Under the pieces are notes generated by a model. That model was not told the origin of the DNA. It did not search any database and saw only the letters and a list, made by a program, of their open reading frames with translations. From positions 1-64,000 of the forward strand of contig CAJXNO010000008.1 in NCBI GenBank assembly GCA_913057205.1: a DNA stretch of 64,000 bases, given 5' to 3'. This DNA is from an uncultured Flavobacteriales bacterium (lineage in GTDB: Bacteria; Bacteroidota; Bacteroidia; Flavobacteriales_G; Salibacteraceae). The first letter of the stretch is position 1, and the number at the start of each line of letters is the position of its first letter. The translations under genes and the position numbers were made by a program. This document shows positions 8,756 through 20,400 of this stretch, piece by piece.

Positions 8756-11576
8756 ATGCGGCATTCAGAACGAATCACACAATCCAGTGCTCCTGGCAAG
8801 GTCTTCCTTTTACTTGTTTTCTTCACCTTGCTGATGGCGATAAACGCCTTCAGTCAGAGCAAAGTAGAACGCAAAATGCGTGTGAAGGCCGTAAAAGCAT
8901 TGAACGCGGGCAACTTCAAGGAAGCTCAGAACATCTACACCGACCTTTTACGCTTAGATCCTGAGAATGTAGACTAAAACTACGAGATGGGTCTCGCGAT
9001 TTTCGAGGAAAAAGTGAACCGAGGCAAAGCCGCTCCTTACTTGAGTAAAGCGCCTCAAAACACAAAGGCAGACACCTTACCAGATATGTTTCTTTTTGCT
9101 GGAAAAGCAGAACAATTCGCCGGAAACTTTGAGATCGCCATAGACTACTTCCAAACTTACATGCGCTTGATGCGAGAGCTTTACGATCTACCTCCGAATG
9201 AATTGGAGGAGAACGTACCACGCTACATTGAAATGTGCGAAAATGGCAAGGTGCACTTTGAGAACAACAAGAAATACATCCGGATCGATAACATGGGATC
9301 GCAGATCAATAGCGTGTATGCAGACTATGCGCCCGTGGTATCCAATGATGAAACCGTCATTTTATTCACTTCCAGAAAGGAGAACACTTCCGGCGGAGAT
9401 ATCGACTCAGATGAAAAGTACTATGAAGACATTTACTTCTCCTTGAACATCGATGGTACCTGGACCAAGGCAACGAACTACGACAGCACGAGTAAGTACA
9501 TGAACGCAGAGGTGAACACCGATGATCACGATGCGGTGATCACTTTTGCTGCGGATGAAACACAGCTCTACATTTAGCGTGAGGAAGATGTGTGGATCAG
9601 TAAGCTGGAAGATGGTGTTTGGACCGTTCCTGTGCGGGATGAAGGACGCATCAATTCACAACGTGGCTTTGAGCCTTCGGTATTCATTACCGATGACCAA
9701 AAAACCATGTTCGTGGTAAGCGAGCTGCCCTCTGGTTTTGGTGGACGAGACATCTACATGACCACGAAGGATGAAAACAACACATGGAAGCCGCTAAAGT
9801 CGCTCGGTAATGTGATCAACACCCGTTTTGATGAGGACGCCCCATTCTCGACCCCCGATGGTAACACCCTCTATTTTGCATCGAATGGACACAATTCCAT
9901 GGGCGATTATGACATTTTTAAGTCGATGCTCGATGAAAAAGGAAATTGGTCGAAGCCAGAGAACTTAGGTCCACCCATCAATATGCCTGGACATGACCGA
10001 TACTTCGTCACCACAGATGAAGGAGCGGTTGGGTATTATGCATCAGACCGAGACGGTGGCTATGGTGAAAAAGACATCCACCGGATCATCCTCGACTGTA
10101 AGGCCGTTTCGGCAACGATCATTCGCGGCGTAGTTTTTAGCGAAGACAAAGACGCACCTATGGCAGCAAGCATCACCATATTTGATGGCGCTACAGGCAA
10201 ACTCATCAACCGGTACAGCGCTAGTGCCACTGATGGTAAGTATGAGATGCGTAAGAAAACAGAGACATCCTATCGCTTCCGCATAGAAGCTGAGGGCTAC
10301 CTCCCCCACTCCGGTGAATTTGAGGTACCACAGCAGTGTGAATATTACGACCTCTTCCAAGAGATCAAAATCGATAACGTAGAAGACAGTGCCGGCCGCA
10401 TCATGGCACAGCGAGCATTCATTAACAACGCATTCTTCAACATATATGCGAAGATTGAAGAAGACTTTACCGATGCCACCATCGCGGAACCCTCTGTGGA
10501 AGAAATCGACTCCTTGCGCATGCAGATCGCAGAGACCTACAACCCTATTGAGTTAACCAACTTCGTGAAGAGCATCGATATCCTCGATCCGAGCGGTGTT
10601 CGCTTGGCTTCAGAAATTGTGTGTGGTTCTGACGTTGCCACCATTCAAGCACGGGATGAGGAAAAACGCCTCTACAACAAAAATGTGGTTAGCGCCGATC
10701 AATACTTCTACAGTGAAAACCTTCCAGAGGCCCTTACCAACTAAGTGATCGCTAATGTGATTGATGAGTCATCTGCCTATCCAAAACAGCAGATCGATGC
10801 GATTAACAAGAAGCTGAAAGATGCACCTAAGGAAGCCTTCCTAGCAACGATCGTAGAGATCGATGAATCAGAAATGGTAGAGTTCAGCATGGAGCCAGAA
10901 GATCAATCCGCTATGAAGTTTGACTGGACACCGCCTGCTGAAACAGCTGTTGTTGATAGTGTGGTGGAAGAAGTAGCCTTGGTTGAAAAGCCTGAACCCA
11001 TTGTTGAAGAAGTGCTTCCAGAGCCTGAACCCGAATCTGTAGTAGAGGAGGTAGTGGAAGCTGTAATCCCGGAACCAGAACCCGTAGAAGAAGTGGTACC
11101 TGAGCCAGAACCAGAACCCATTGTTGAGGAAGTAGTGCCAGAGCCAGATCCTGTGGTAGAGGAAATAGCAGAAGCTCCTGTAGAGGAAGAGAAAATCGTC
11201 TTCCGCAACATCCTCTTCGATTTCGATCGTTCTTTCTTGCGGGAAGAGAGCAAGGTAGAACTGAACAAGATTTCCGATTACATGAGTCGTAAACAGAGTG
11301 TCAATCTTCGAATCGATGGTCACGCGGACTGGATCGGTACGCCGGAACAACATGATCCTTTCTGAAAAGCGCGCACGCACAGCGTAAGAATACCTCACAG
11401 ATAAAGGGGTGAGTGAAGGACGCATGACCTACCAATTCTTCGGTGAGAGCATGCCGATTGCACCGAACCAGAATGAGGATGGTACAGATATTTCGGATGG
11501 ACGTCAATTGAACCGTCGCTGTGAATTCAAGATCGACCAGAAGGGTACCGCTCAGAATGTTGTATTGAAATTCTAA
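8756..11576 (+). pseudogene. PD40/OmpA-family outer-membrane protein, decayed copy B
   Basis: One reading frame with in-frame TAA 8975-8977, TAG 9575-9577, TAA 10742-10744; frame change at ~11345; TAA 11385-11387; C-term NRRCEFKIDQKGTAQNVVLKF ends at 11576; PD40 motif NTRFDEDAPFSTPDGNTLYFASNGHNSMGDYDIFKS and OmpA motif NILFDFDRSFLREESKVEL. Confidence 0.85.
10980..11190 (+). repeat. Low-complexity Glu/Pro/Val-rich linker repeat (EPEPxxEEVV) in OmpA-family copy B
   Basis: Repeated GAGCCAGAACC/GTTGTTGAGGAAGTAGT units. Confidence 0.8.
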
Positions 11577-11606
11577 GGTTTGAACTGAGGCGGTTACTTT
11601 TACCGC

Positions 11607-12383
11607 ATGACAAAGCTCGCTTTAGACCGACCCTTAGCCTTTATCGACCTTGAGACCACGGGTGTTTCTGTGGGAACAGATCGTATCGTAGAGATCGCGA
11701 TCATCAAGCTCAATCCAGACGGCAGCAAAACCAGTAAAGTACACCGGGTAAACCCTGAAATTCAGATCAGCGCCGAGTCAACGGCCATTCACGGTATTTC
11801 GAATGAAGACGTGGCCAACGAGCCCACCTTCAAAGACCTCGCCCCTAGCCTATTCAAATTCTTGTTTGATTGCGATCTCGCGGGATACAACAGCAATAAG
11901 TTCGACATCCCTATGCTGGTGGAGGAGTTTTACCGCGCAGACATTGAGTTCGACTTTCAAGATCGGCGTATGGTAGATGTGCAGAACATCTTCCACAAGA
12001 TGGAACAGCGGACCTTGGTGGCAGCCTATCGATTCTACTGTGAAAAAGAGCTTACGTATGCACACAGCGCTATAGCGGATATTGAAGCAACACACGAGGT
12101 ATTGGAGGCACAACTCGAACGCTATGGCGATGCTCTGCAGCCCGATGTACCCTTTCTCGATCAATTTTCACGCTTCCACAACGCGGCAGACATCATGGGT
12201 AGGATCGTGTATGATGAGTCAGGTAGGGAATGCATCAATTTTGGCAAGTTTAAAGGCACACCCGTAGAAGAAGTCTTTCAAAAAGAGCCCGGCTACTACG
12301 GCTGGTTGATGAATGGTGACTTCCCGAGGTCTACAAAGAAGGTATTCAAAGACATCATGGAGCGCGTAAAGTCAAACCGCTAA
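11607..12383 (+). CDS. 3'-5' exonuclease, DNA polymerase III epsilon-like
   Basis: FIDLETTGVSVGTDRIVEIAIIKL, HGISNEDV, YNSNKFDIPML, AIADIEATHEVL exonuclease motifs; C-term INFGKFKGTPVEEVF. Confidence 0.92.
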   Translation: MTKLALDRPLAFIDLETTGVSVGTDRIVEIAIIKLNPDGSKTSKVHRVNPEIQISAESTAIHGISNEDVANEPTFKDLAPSLFKFLFDCDLAGYNSNKFDIPMLVEEFYRADIEFDFQDRRMVDVQNIFHKMEQRTLVAAYRFYCEKELTYAHSAIADIEATHEVLEAQLERYGDALQPDVPFLDQFSRFHNAADIMGRIVYDESGRECINFGKFKGTPVEEVFQKEPGYYGWLMNGDFPRSTKKVFKDIMERVKSNR

Positions 12384-12393
12384 CGTCTTAAAC

Positions 12394-13005
12394 ATGAAGA
12401 TCATTTGCATTGGAAGGAACTACGCTGATCACGCGAAGGAGATGAAGAGTGAGGTACCGAAAGAACCCGTCGTCTTCATGAAACCCGATACAGCGCTTCT
12501 ACCGAAGCGAAACCCATTCTTCCTACCCGATTACTCGAACGACGTTCATCACGAACTAGAGCTCGTTGTACGCATCAATCGCGTGGGAAAATCGATTGAA
12601 GAGCAATTCGCTCATCGTTATTATGACGAAGTGAGTGCAGGGATTGACTTCACTGCACGAGATATTCAAAAGGAGTGCAAGGAGAAAGGCCTTCCTTGGG
12701 AACGCGCAAAAGCATTTGATGGGAGCGCTCCTGTTGGGAACTTCATCACCCTTCCTAAAGGCAAAGACATTCAGGACCTGAAGCTTTCTATGACCAAGAA
12801 CGGTGAAGTAGTACAATCAGGTTCAACCAAGGACATGATCTTCACCGTTGACCAATTGATCAGCTACGTATCGCAATTCATTACGCTGAAGATCGGCGAT
12901 CTGCTCTTCACAGGTACTCCAGCGGGTGTGGGACCTGTGGCCATTGGTGATACTCTTGAGTGTTTCTTAGAGGAGCGATCACTGCTGAAGGTGAATGTGA
13001 AGTAA
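12394..13005 (+). CDS. Fumarylacetoacetate hydrolase family protein
   Basis: CIGRNYADHAKEM, PVVFMKPDTAL, LLFTGTPAGVGPV. Confidence 0.95.
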   Translation: MKIICIGRNYADHAKEMKSEVPKEPVVFMKPDTALLPKRNPFFLPDYSNDVHHELELVVRINRVGKSIEEQFAHRYYDEVSAGIDFTARDIQKECKEKGLPWERAKAFDGSAPVGNFITLPKGKDIQDLKLSMTKNGEVVQSGSTKDMIFTVDQLISYVSQFITLKIGDLLFTGTPAGVGPVAIGDTLECFLEERSLLKVNVK

Positions 13006-13029
13006 GGCTTGAAAGGCTCCTAGCTTGGC

Positions 13030-13351
13030 TTAGAACTTCATGATGATCTCAGCCGTTCCCTCGGTCTTGATGTTAAACTCGCAGCGTCTGTTGAGCTGTC
13101 GACCTTCCGGGTTATCTGATCCATCTGGATTGGCATTGGGAGCAACAGGAACCGCTTCCCCGTAATATTGATACACCATACGCGCATCGGAGATACCCTT
13201 TGCCTTCAAGAAGTCTACCAATAAGGAATGAACACACTATCTACCCCTTACTCTCAGGTCCCGCAGGACTCGCAAAAGCCTGAGCACCAAACAATAGCGC
13301 AACAATAACGATACTTATTAGTCGCCTTGGTTTATAGGTCGATGTCTTCAA
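13030..13351 (-). pseudogene. Internally deleted OmpA-family gene remnant (copy C): signal peptide plus OmpA C-terminus
   Basis: Minus strand 13351-13241 reads (TTG)LKTSTYKPRRLISIVIVALLFGAQAFASPAGPESKG*; then, in another frame, LLVDFLKAKGISDARMVYQYYGEAVPVAPNANPDGSDNPEGRQLNRRCEFNIKTEGTAEIIMKF. Confidence 0.75.
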
Positions 13352-13469
13352 ATCACGGATACGTGGGTGTAGTTTTTCGGAAGGTTAAAATTCGCTGTTT
13401 TTAAACAGGTTATTAACTACCAGAACGCCAGTAATTAACAATGTCTTTTTAACAGCAGCTGCGTCTGTC

Positions 13470-14141
13470 CTATAAATCGAGGCCGTTCAGGAGAGGTGAT
13501 AGTGCCTGTTTAACCGTAGGCAAATGAATTTGATGTCCACCCTTGAAACGTAAAAGTGAGCTGTTTACTCCCTTGTCCTTTAGCCACCGCATCTTCTCTT
13601 CAATGATCTGCTCTGGCGCGAAAAAATCATCGTCGCCAAAGATAGTGGTCGTGGTGACCCCATTAAGCCAGGCTTGACTGGCATTGAAATCGAAATCATT
13701 CGGAAAAACGGTTGAGTGCAATATGAGGCTCTTGACCCCTGCTGTATTCTGAGCCAGCCATCTGCAAGCGGTTGGTCCACCTTGACTGAATCCCAGCACC
13801 GCTATGGGGGTTTCACCATCCCAAAGTTCTGCTTTGAGTACGTTCAAGTAAGTGAATTGGTCAGCGATGTCGTCTTCACGTGCCTCCTTGGTCATCCAAC
13901 TCGCCCCTACCTTTCCGCTGTAACCTTCTATGTAGAAACGGTTTGGAGCTTCTGGAGCGATGACCATCACACCATTCTCCTCCAACCCCTCAAAGCGGCG
14001 TATGAAGAAGCGTCCGAGTTGTCGGTAACCGTGCATGGCAAACAGCACCAAACGTGGCTTTTCATCATTCGAGGGCGCTAAAGTGTAGTAGCGCACTGTT
14101 TTCGGTATCGTGATCCTATGTTCTCGGGCTCGGTCTGTCAT
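13470..14141 (-). CDS. Alpha/beta hydrolase (phospholipase/carboxylesterase-like)
   Basis: LFAMHGYRQLGRFF, VLGFSQGGPTACRWL nucleophile elbow, GGHQIH. Confidence 0.85.
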   Translation of the reverse strand: MTDRAREHRITIPKTVRYYTLAPSNDEKPRLVLFAMHGYRQLGRFFIRRFEGLEENGVMVIAPEAPNRFYIEGYSGKVGASWMTKEAREDDIADQFTYLNVLKAELWDGETPIAVLGFSQGGPTACRWLAQNTAGVKSLILHSTVFPNDFDFNASQAWLNGVTTTTIFGDDDFFAPEQIIEEKMRWLKDKGVNSSLLRFKGGHQIHLPTVKQALSPLLNGLDL

Positions 14142-14142
14142 T

Positions 14143-14538
14143 TTACTTCATCAGATGCGCGTAGCGTTCTTTTACCTTATCCGAGATCGGGATAGCATCG
14201 CCTTGCTCATCAATGCGGACGAAGGTGAAATTGGTAGAACACACCACTGTCTCCTCCCCGCTGTATACGTTGTGTTTGCGCGCCTCTACTTCCAGGGTAA
14301 GGGAACTGTTTCCCATCCGGATCACTTCTCCATAGATCTTCAGGTGAAAACCGATCTTAACCGGTTTCTTGAAGATCACTTCGTCGATCTTCAGGGTCAC
14401 CATGTTGGGAGAATGACAGATCTCATAGGCCATAATTGCCGCGGCTTCATCGAGCCATGACAGCATGATCCCTCCGAAAAGGTTACCGTGGATCCCAAGA
14501 TCCTTCTCCATACAAAGGCGTTGTGAAATCAGTTGCAT
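14143..14538 (-). CDS. Acyl-CoA thioesterase (hotdog fold)
   Basis: HGNLFGGIMLSWLDEAAAIMAYEICHSPNMVTLKIDEVIFKKPV; start set at MQLISQR to avoid overlap with upstream gene. Confidence 0.85.
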   Translation of the reverse strand: MQLISQRLCMEKDLGIHGNLFGGIMLSWLDEAAAIMAYEICHSPNMVTLKIDEVIFKKPVKIGFHLKIYGEVIRMGNSSLTLEVEARKHNVYSGEETVVCSTNFTFVRIDEQGDAIPISDKVKERYAHLMK

Positions 14539-14546
14539 ATGCTTGA

Positions 14547-15413
14547 TTAATGTGTTTTGGTCATGGAAGTTGGAGTAACCAGAATGAAGTCTCCTAACTC
14601 CTTCCATTCTTCTGAAAAGGACAAATCATCGGCTGAAACACTTGAAATCACGCTAAGTTCAAGCTTTGGATCCATATCACGGAGGTATCCCGCCATCCCA
14701 TCACGGTATTGGCTATGAAAGGAACCATTGTAGTGAATAAATACGGACTCCTCCTTGCGATGCTTCATGATGTTGCTCGCCATGGTGTAATCTTTCAGTG
14801 CCTGGGCGGCGATCATGTTATCCATGTTCATTCCATGTCCGTGTCCCCCACCCATCATCTCTACCATTTCATCATAACCCCGATCGTTCTCACGCACCGT
14901 GAACGGGAGTTCGGGTAGCAAGACCTTCGCCTCTTCATCTAATTGATCCAAGCCTGCCATCCCTTCTTTAGAGACCAAGGAAGCATAGCGACGTGGAGTG
15001 TTGGTTGCAATGAAAGGCACCTGTTCTTCCTTCGCCCATTCTACGAGCGGACGGTAGTCTGTCTTGTAGTTCGGCCAAAGCTTGGCATCGCTCTTCAAAT
15101 GATCTTCTTTGATGCGTCCAGCGAGGTACTCATTCAACACCAATTGATCGTCGGTCTCAAACATCTCCGCTCCCAAGATCACGTCGCGCTCTTCTGCTAC
15201 AGCCTTTGTAAGCTCCAATTGAAGCCAATGGGCAATCGGATTGTTGTGGTATTCACCGAAGCAGATAACGTCTGATTTCGATACTTCCTCGACGAGTTTA
15301 TCAAATGATAGCTCCTTTCCTTTTGATGAGTAGAGTTTATAGGCTTCTCCGCGTTGCCCAATGCAATGAACTGAAGCTGAAATCAATAATAACGAGAACA
15401 GAATTGACCGCAT
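14547..15413 (-). CDS. ChaN-family lipoprotein
   Basis: VICFGEYHNNPIAHWLQLELTKAV, GAEMFETDDQLVLNEYL, HYNGSFHSQYRDGMAGYL. Confidence 0.85.
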   Translation of the reverse strand: MRSILFSLLLISASVHCIGQRGEAYKLYSSKGKELSFDKLVEEVSKSDVICFGEYHNNPIAHWLQLELTKAVAEERDVILGAEMFETDDQLVLNEYLAGRIKEDHLKSDAKLWPNYKTDYRPLVEWAKEEQVPFIATNTPRRYASLVSKEGMAGLDQLDEEAKVLLPELPFTVRENDRGYDEMVEMMGGGHGHGMNMDNMIAAQALKDYTMASNIMKHRKEESVFIHYNGSFHSQYRDGMAGYLRDMDPKLELSVISSVSADDLSFSEEWKELGDFILVTPTSMTKTH

Positions 15414-15473
15414 ATTTTTAATATTAATCTAATGTTAATTGAATGTTAGTTTTATTTTACCTATATTAGTTCT

Positions 15474-15881
15474 ATGTTTCCAAAACCACTCATGATCATT
15501 TTACTCCTTTTCGTTTCATCCATTGTATTTGGACATACAAAGGTGATAAAGGTTGAGTATTATCCCGATGGCACAGTGAAGATGGAGATGGTTAAGATGA
15601 AAAAGGGCTTTGTAAAGATCACCCAATACTATCCATCTGGTGATGTTTTTGAGATTGGCTATTCCAAGAATGGGAAGTATCAAGGCCAATGGACACGCTA
15701 TGACGAAGAAGGAAAAATCATTGCCACAGCGTTCTACCAAAACAGTATTAAGATCGGTTCATGGAACCACTACAACCGTTGGGATCAAAGCGTAAGCAAG
15801 GTATCCTATCAAAACGGAGAAGCAGTGGCGCTCAGAACCTATGACCAAAGCGGTACACTGATCGCCTACGAAACGCGTTGA
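15474..15881 (+). CDS. MORN-like/toxin-repeat antitoxin-like secreted protein, function unknown
   Basis: Signal peptide; repeated YYPDG/YYPSGD/YDEEGK/YDQSG motifs. Confidence 0.6.
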   Translation: MFPKPLMIILLLFVSSIVFGHTKVIKVEYYPDGTVKMEMVKMKKGFVKITQYYPSGDVFEIGYSKNGKYQGQWTRYDEEGKIIATAFYQNSIKIGSWNHYNRWDQSVSKVSYQNGEAVALRTYDQSGTLIAYETR

Positions 15882-16679
15882 TCAATTATCGCCATCGAGC
15901 AGGTCGCCCAGTCCGCCAAGGATGCTTCCTTCCCCTTTTCGCTTACCACCCATTTTCGGAGCAGAACTGATAATGCGATCTGCCAAGCGAGAAAACGGAA
16001 GGGATTGTATCCACACCTTACCTGGTCCACGCAGTGCTCCGAAGAATAATCCTTCGCCACCGAAGAAGGTGTTGCGGATACCTCCTACCATTTGGATGTT
16101 GTAGTCGATGTCTTTTGTGAAGGCAACAATACAGCCCGTATCTACTTTCAATAATTCACCTGGACCTAATTCGCGCTCAACTATGGTTCCTCCAGCGTGG
16201 AGAAAAGCCATGCCGTCGCCTTCGATCTTTTGCATGATGAATCCTTCACCGCCGAAGAGTCCAACTCCAATGCGCTTCTGAAACTCGATGCCGACAGAAG
16301 TTCCCTTTGCTGCGCACAGAAAAGCGTCTTTCTGGCATACCACCTTACCGCCTAGTGCCGCTACGTCCATCGCCAACACCTTTCCGGGATACGGTGATGC
16401 AAAACTCACGTGCCGCTTTCCACTACCGGCATTCGAGTAAGCCGTCATGAACAGGCTTTCACCCGTTAATACGCGTTTGCCCGCAGAGAATACCTTTCCC
16501 ATGAAGCTATTGCTCTGCTCTGAACCATCCCCGAAGATGGTCTTCATCTCGATGTGATCATCCATCATCATCAAGCTGCCCGCTTCTGCAATGACGGTTT
16601 CTTGTGGATCTAATTCAATCTCAACACACTGCATCTCCTCTCCGATGATGCGATAATCAATTTCATGGCTTGTTTTCAT
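15882..16679 (-). CDS. TIGR00266/AIM24-family protein
   Basis: [83 protein letters not shown]. Confidence 0.9.
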   Translation of the reverse strand: MKTSHEIDYRIIGEEMQCVEIELDPQETVIAEAGSLMMMDDHIEMKTIFGDGSEQSNSFMGKVFSAGKRVLTGESLFMTAYSNAGSGKRHVSFASPYPGKVLAMDVAALGGKVVCQKDAFLCAAKGTSVGIEFQKRIGVGLFGGEGFIMQKIEGDGMAFLHAGGTIVERELGPGELLKVDTGCIVAFTKDIDYNIQMVGGIRNTFFGGEGLFFGALRGPGKVWIQSLPFSRLADRIISSAPKMGGKRKGEGSILGGLGDLLDGDN

Positions 16680-16732
16680 TCCAGCGCTTTTGGTTAGGCA
16701 TCAAAAATGCTTCATCAACCCCAGATTTCCAT

Positions 16733-16776
16733 AAAAAAAATGACCGGTGTACCCAAACAAGGATAACCGGTCATTT
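16733..16776. terminator. Rho-independent terminator
   Basis: AAAATGACCGGT...ACCGGTCATTT stem between same-strand genes. Confidence 0.75.
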
Positions 16777-16796
16777 GCTGTTTAGTTAGGTAATTC

Positions 16797-17297
16797 TTAC
16801 TTCAGCGCTTCTGCTACTGCGTCATAGTTGGGCTCTTGTCCGATCTCTGGAACCTGCTCGGTGTAGATCACCTTACCGGCTTCGTCTAAAACGATCACTG
16901 CACGGCTCATCAAACCGCTCAACTTACCATCGGTCATGTCTACTCCGATATTCTTTGAGAAATCTCCGTGACGGAAATCCGATGCCATCGCCACGTTATC
17001 AATGCCTTCTGCACCACAAAAACGCTTCATCGCAAAAGGAAGGTCTTTGCTCACACAGACCACAGCAGTATTATTCAAAGCCGCAGCACGCTCGTTGAAC
17101 GTACGAACAGATGTAGCACAAACACCTGTATCAATGCTTGGAAAGATGTTCAAAACGATGCGCTTTCCTGCATGATCACCGATGGTGAAATCGCTGAGGT
17201 CGTCGGCGGTTAGTTTGATGTTGGATAGATCGGTTCCGTTTGAAGGCAGGTCGCCTGCCGTGTGGATGGGATTTCCTCCCAATGTGATGGTAGCCAT
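16797..17297 (-). CDS. tpx: Thiol peroxidase
   Basis: LNIFPSIDTGVCATSVRTFNERAA; VCVSKDLPFAMKRFCGAEGI. Confidence 0.95.
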   Translation of the reverse strand: MATITLGGNPIHTAGDLPSNGTDLSNIKLTADDLSDFTIGDHAGKRIVLNIFPSIDTGVCATSVRTFNERAAALNNTAVVCVSKDLPFAMKRFCGAEGIDNVAMASDFRHGDFSKNIGVDMTDGKLSGLMSRAVIVLDEAGKVIYTEQVPEIGQEPNYDAVAEALK

Positions 17298-17443
17298 GTT
17301 CTTTTAATTTTTTTCAGGTTATGGTAGCAGGAACGTATCAGTCATTGAAAAGGTTCAAGCCACTTTTCAATTTCCAAGTATAACCAACTATCCCATTCCG
17401 ATCGATTCGTTGTCAACTTCGAACGAACTCCTTCACCTGCGGT

Positions 17444-17451
17444 TATATTTG
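17444..17451 (+). promoter_or_regulatory. Bacteroidetes -7 element TATATTTG
   Basis: TAnnTTTG match upstream of CDS at 17478. Confidence 0.45.
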
Positions 17452-17477
17452 CTCGAACTGAACGAAGTGATTGAACT

Positions 17478-20400
17478 ATGAAATACGCAAACCTTACCCT
17501 CACGCTCATTCTCTCGCTTGTGATGAGTGGCATCTACGCCCAAAAGAAAAGCGACAAAGACCAAGAAGAAAAAATCAAGCAGCTGTCTGGACTCTCGTTC
17601 AGAACATTAGGCCCTGCGTTGGTATCTGGACGGATCATTGACCTGGCAGTGCATCCTGAAAATAGCGATGAATTCTTCGTGGCTGCGGCATCAGGCGGGG
17701 TTTGGAAGACCACAAATCACGGCAACACATTTCAGCCTGTATTTGACGGACAAGGCTCCTACTCCATCGGCTGCGTGAGTTATGACCCCAACAATCCACA
17801 CACGGTTTGGGTAGGCTCCGGAGAAAACAACAACCAGCGCAGTGTAGCCTATGGCGATGGTATTTACAAGTCGATGGATGACGGAAAGACCTGGAAGAAC
17901 ATGGGCTTGAAGGAGTCTGAACACATCGCAAAAATCGTGGTGATGCCGGGGAATTCTGATGTGGTCTTTGTTGCAGCCTATGGTCCACTATGGAGCGCAG
18001 GTGGCGATCGTGGCATTTACAAGACCACCGACGGCGGTGAGAACTGGGAGCGCATCCTCCACGTGAGCGATAACACCGGTTTTTCAGACCTCTGGATGGA
18101 CCCAGAAGATCCGAACACCATGTACGCTTCTGCCCACCAGCGCAGGCGACACGTTTGGACTTACCTCAGTGGAGGACCCGAGTCTGCCATCTACAAAACA
18201 ACCGATGGCGGAAAGAACTGGCGCAAGATCATGAATGGCTTGCCGAAGAGCGACCTTGGGCGTATTGCGTTGGCGGTTTCACCTGCTAATCCGAGCATCG
18301 TTTATGCCATGGTGGAAGGGTTTGATAAAAAGCATGGTGGTTTCTACCGTTCAGAAAACAAAGGCGAGAGTTGGAGCAAACAAAGCGACTACTTCACCAG
18401 CGGTAACTACTACGTAGAGCTCATTCCAGACCCAATAGATCCTGACCGCGTTTTCAGTATGGACACCTGGCTCCACCATACCGAAGATGGCGGCAAGACC
18501 TTCAAGGAAACCGGAGAGAAAAGCAAACACGTAGACAACCACGCCATGTGGATCAATCCAGCCAACACCGATCATTGGTTGGTAGGCTGTGATGGTGGCT
18601 TATATGAGACTTGGGATGCAGCCGAGAACTGGCAGTACTATCAGAACCTCAACCTCACACAATTCTATCGGGTTGCCGTTGATTACGACAAGCCATTTTA
18701 CAACATCTACGGCGGTACGCAAGACAACAACACCATTGGTGGACCGAGCCAGACGACCAATGTACACGGCATCAGTAATTTCGATTGGTACATCACCCGA
18801 GGTGGGGATGGTTTCGAGCCAGCGGTTGATCCTAAAGACCCCAACATCGTTTACAGCCAAGCGCAGTATGGCTGGTTGGTGCGTTTCAACAAAAAGACGG
18901 GCGAACGTGTGAACATCAAACCCGTTGAACGCAAAGGCGAAGATCCGTATCGCTGGAACTGGGATGCACCACTCTTGATCAGTCCGCACAACAACAAGCG
19001 CCTCTACTTTGCGGCCAACAAGGTATTCCGCAGCGATGATCGAGGAGATTCCTGGGAAGTGATCTCAGACGATCTGACCAAGCAGTTGGATCGAAACAAG
19101 CTCAAGATCATGGGAACCACATGGGGACCAGACGCCGTTGCCTACCACCAAAGCACCAGCATCTACGGAAACTTGGTTGCCATTGACGAATCACCCGTAC
19201 AAGAAGGGCTGGTCTACTTAGGGTCGGATGATGGATTGTTGCACGTAACCGAAGACAACGGAGAGAACTGGAGAAAGGTTTCGAGCTTCACAGGCATTCC
19301 GGAAGGAACCTACATCAACGACATCATGGCCGATCGCTTTGATGCGAATACGGTTTACGTGGCCTTCAATAACCACAAGAACGGAGACTTCAAACCATAC
19401 ATTCTAAAGAGCACAGACAAAGGCAAGAGTTGGACCTCGATCAGCAGTAACTTACCAGAGCGAGGATCGGTATATACCTTGGAGCAAGACCATGAAGTGG
19501 AAGACCTGCTCTTTGCGGGTACGGAGTTCGGGGTATTCTTCTCTAAAGAAGGAGGTGCCAGCTGGGTGCAGATCAAAGGTGGACTGCCAACCATTGGTAT
19601 TCGCGACATGGAGATCCAGCGCGATGAGAACGACCTTGTATTGGCCAGTTTTGGACGAGGATTCTACGTGTTAGATGACTATACGCCATTGCGCGCCATT
19701 GAAGACACCGCCGGAAAAGCAGCCCATATTTTCCCGATCGCCGATGCGTTAGCATTCAACGAGACCAACCCGCTGGGCACCAAAGGAAAGGCATCCCAAG
19801 GGGAGTCTTTCTTCACCACGCCAAACCCACCTACGGGTGCCGTATTCCGTTATTACTTAGCCGAGAAGCCGCAAAGCTTGACCGATGAGCGACGGGCAAA
19901 AGAGAAGAAGTTGAGGAAGGACGAGCAAGACATCCCGTACCCTTCATTGGAAGCATTGAAAGCAGAAGACTTGGAGCAAGACCCCTTCTTGATCTTCGAG
20001 GTAAGCGATGCCAGCGGCAAGGTGGTAGCACGGTACAAAGAAGAAAAGTTCAACAAAGGCATGAACCAAAGCGTTTGGGACTTCCGTTTGGAAGCCACCA
20101 GTCCGGTAAAGCTCAAAGAAGGCGACGGCGGACGCTATGGCTCACCAGACCAAGGCATCTTGGCGCTTCCGGGCACGTATTCCGTAAAGATCTACGCATT
20201 TGAAGAAGGCAAACTCACCGCACTTACTGAGTCAAGCACCTTTGAGGTAGTTCGCTTGTACGATGATCAGATCTCCAAGCCAGACCACGAGGCCCTCATG
20301 GCCTTCATCGACGACCTGAACGAAGTGCGTTTACAGGTACGCGGTACGGGCGAAAAACTGCAAGAAGTTGAAGAGCAATTGAAGTACATGCAAGAAGCCC

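Noticed and set aside
10868-11425. 185-aa minus ORF rich in Tyr/Phe/Leu
   Set aside because: Antisense to the E/P/V low-complexity linker of OmpA-family copy B; composition artefact.
6358-11576. Possible stop-codon reassignment or suppressor recoding (TAA/TAG read as a sense codon)
   Set aside because: Aligning copies A and B pairs different stops with Leu, Lys and Asp; both TAA and TAG are involved; frameshifts and deletions co-occur; many intact genes in the window terminate normally at TAA and TAG.
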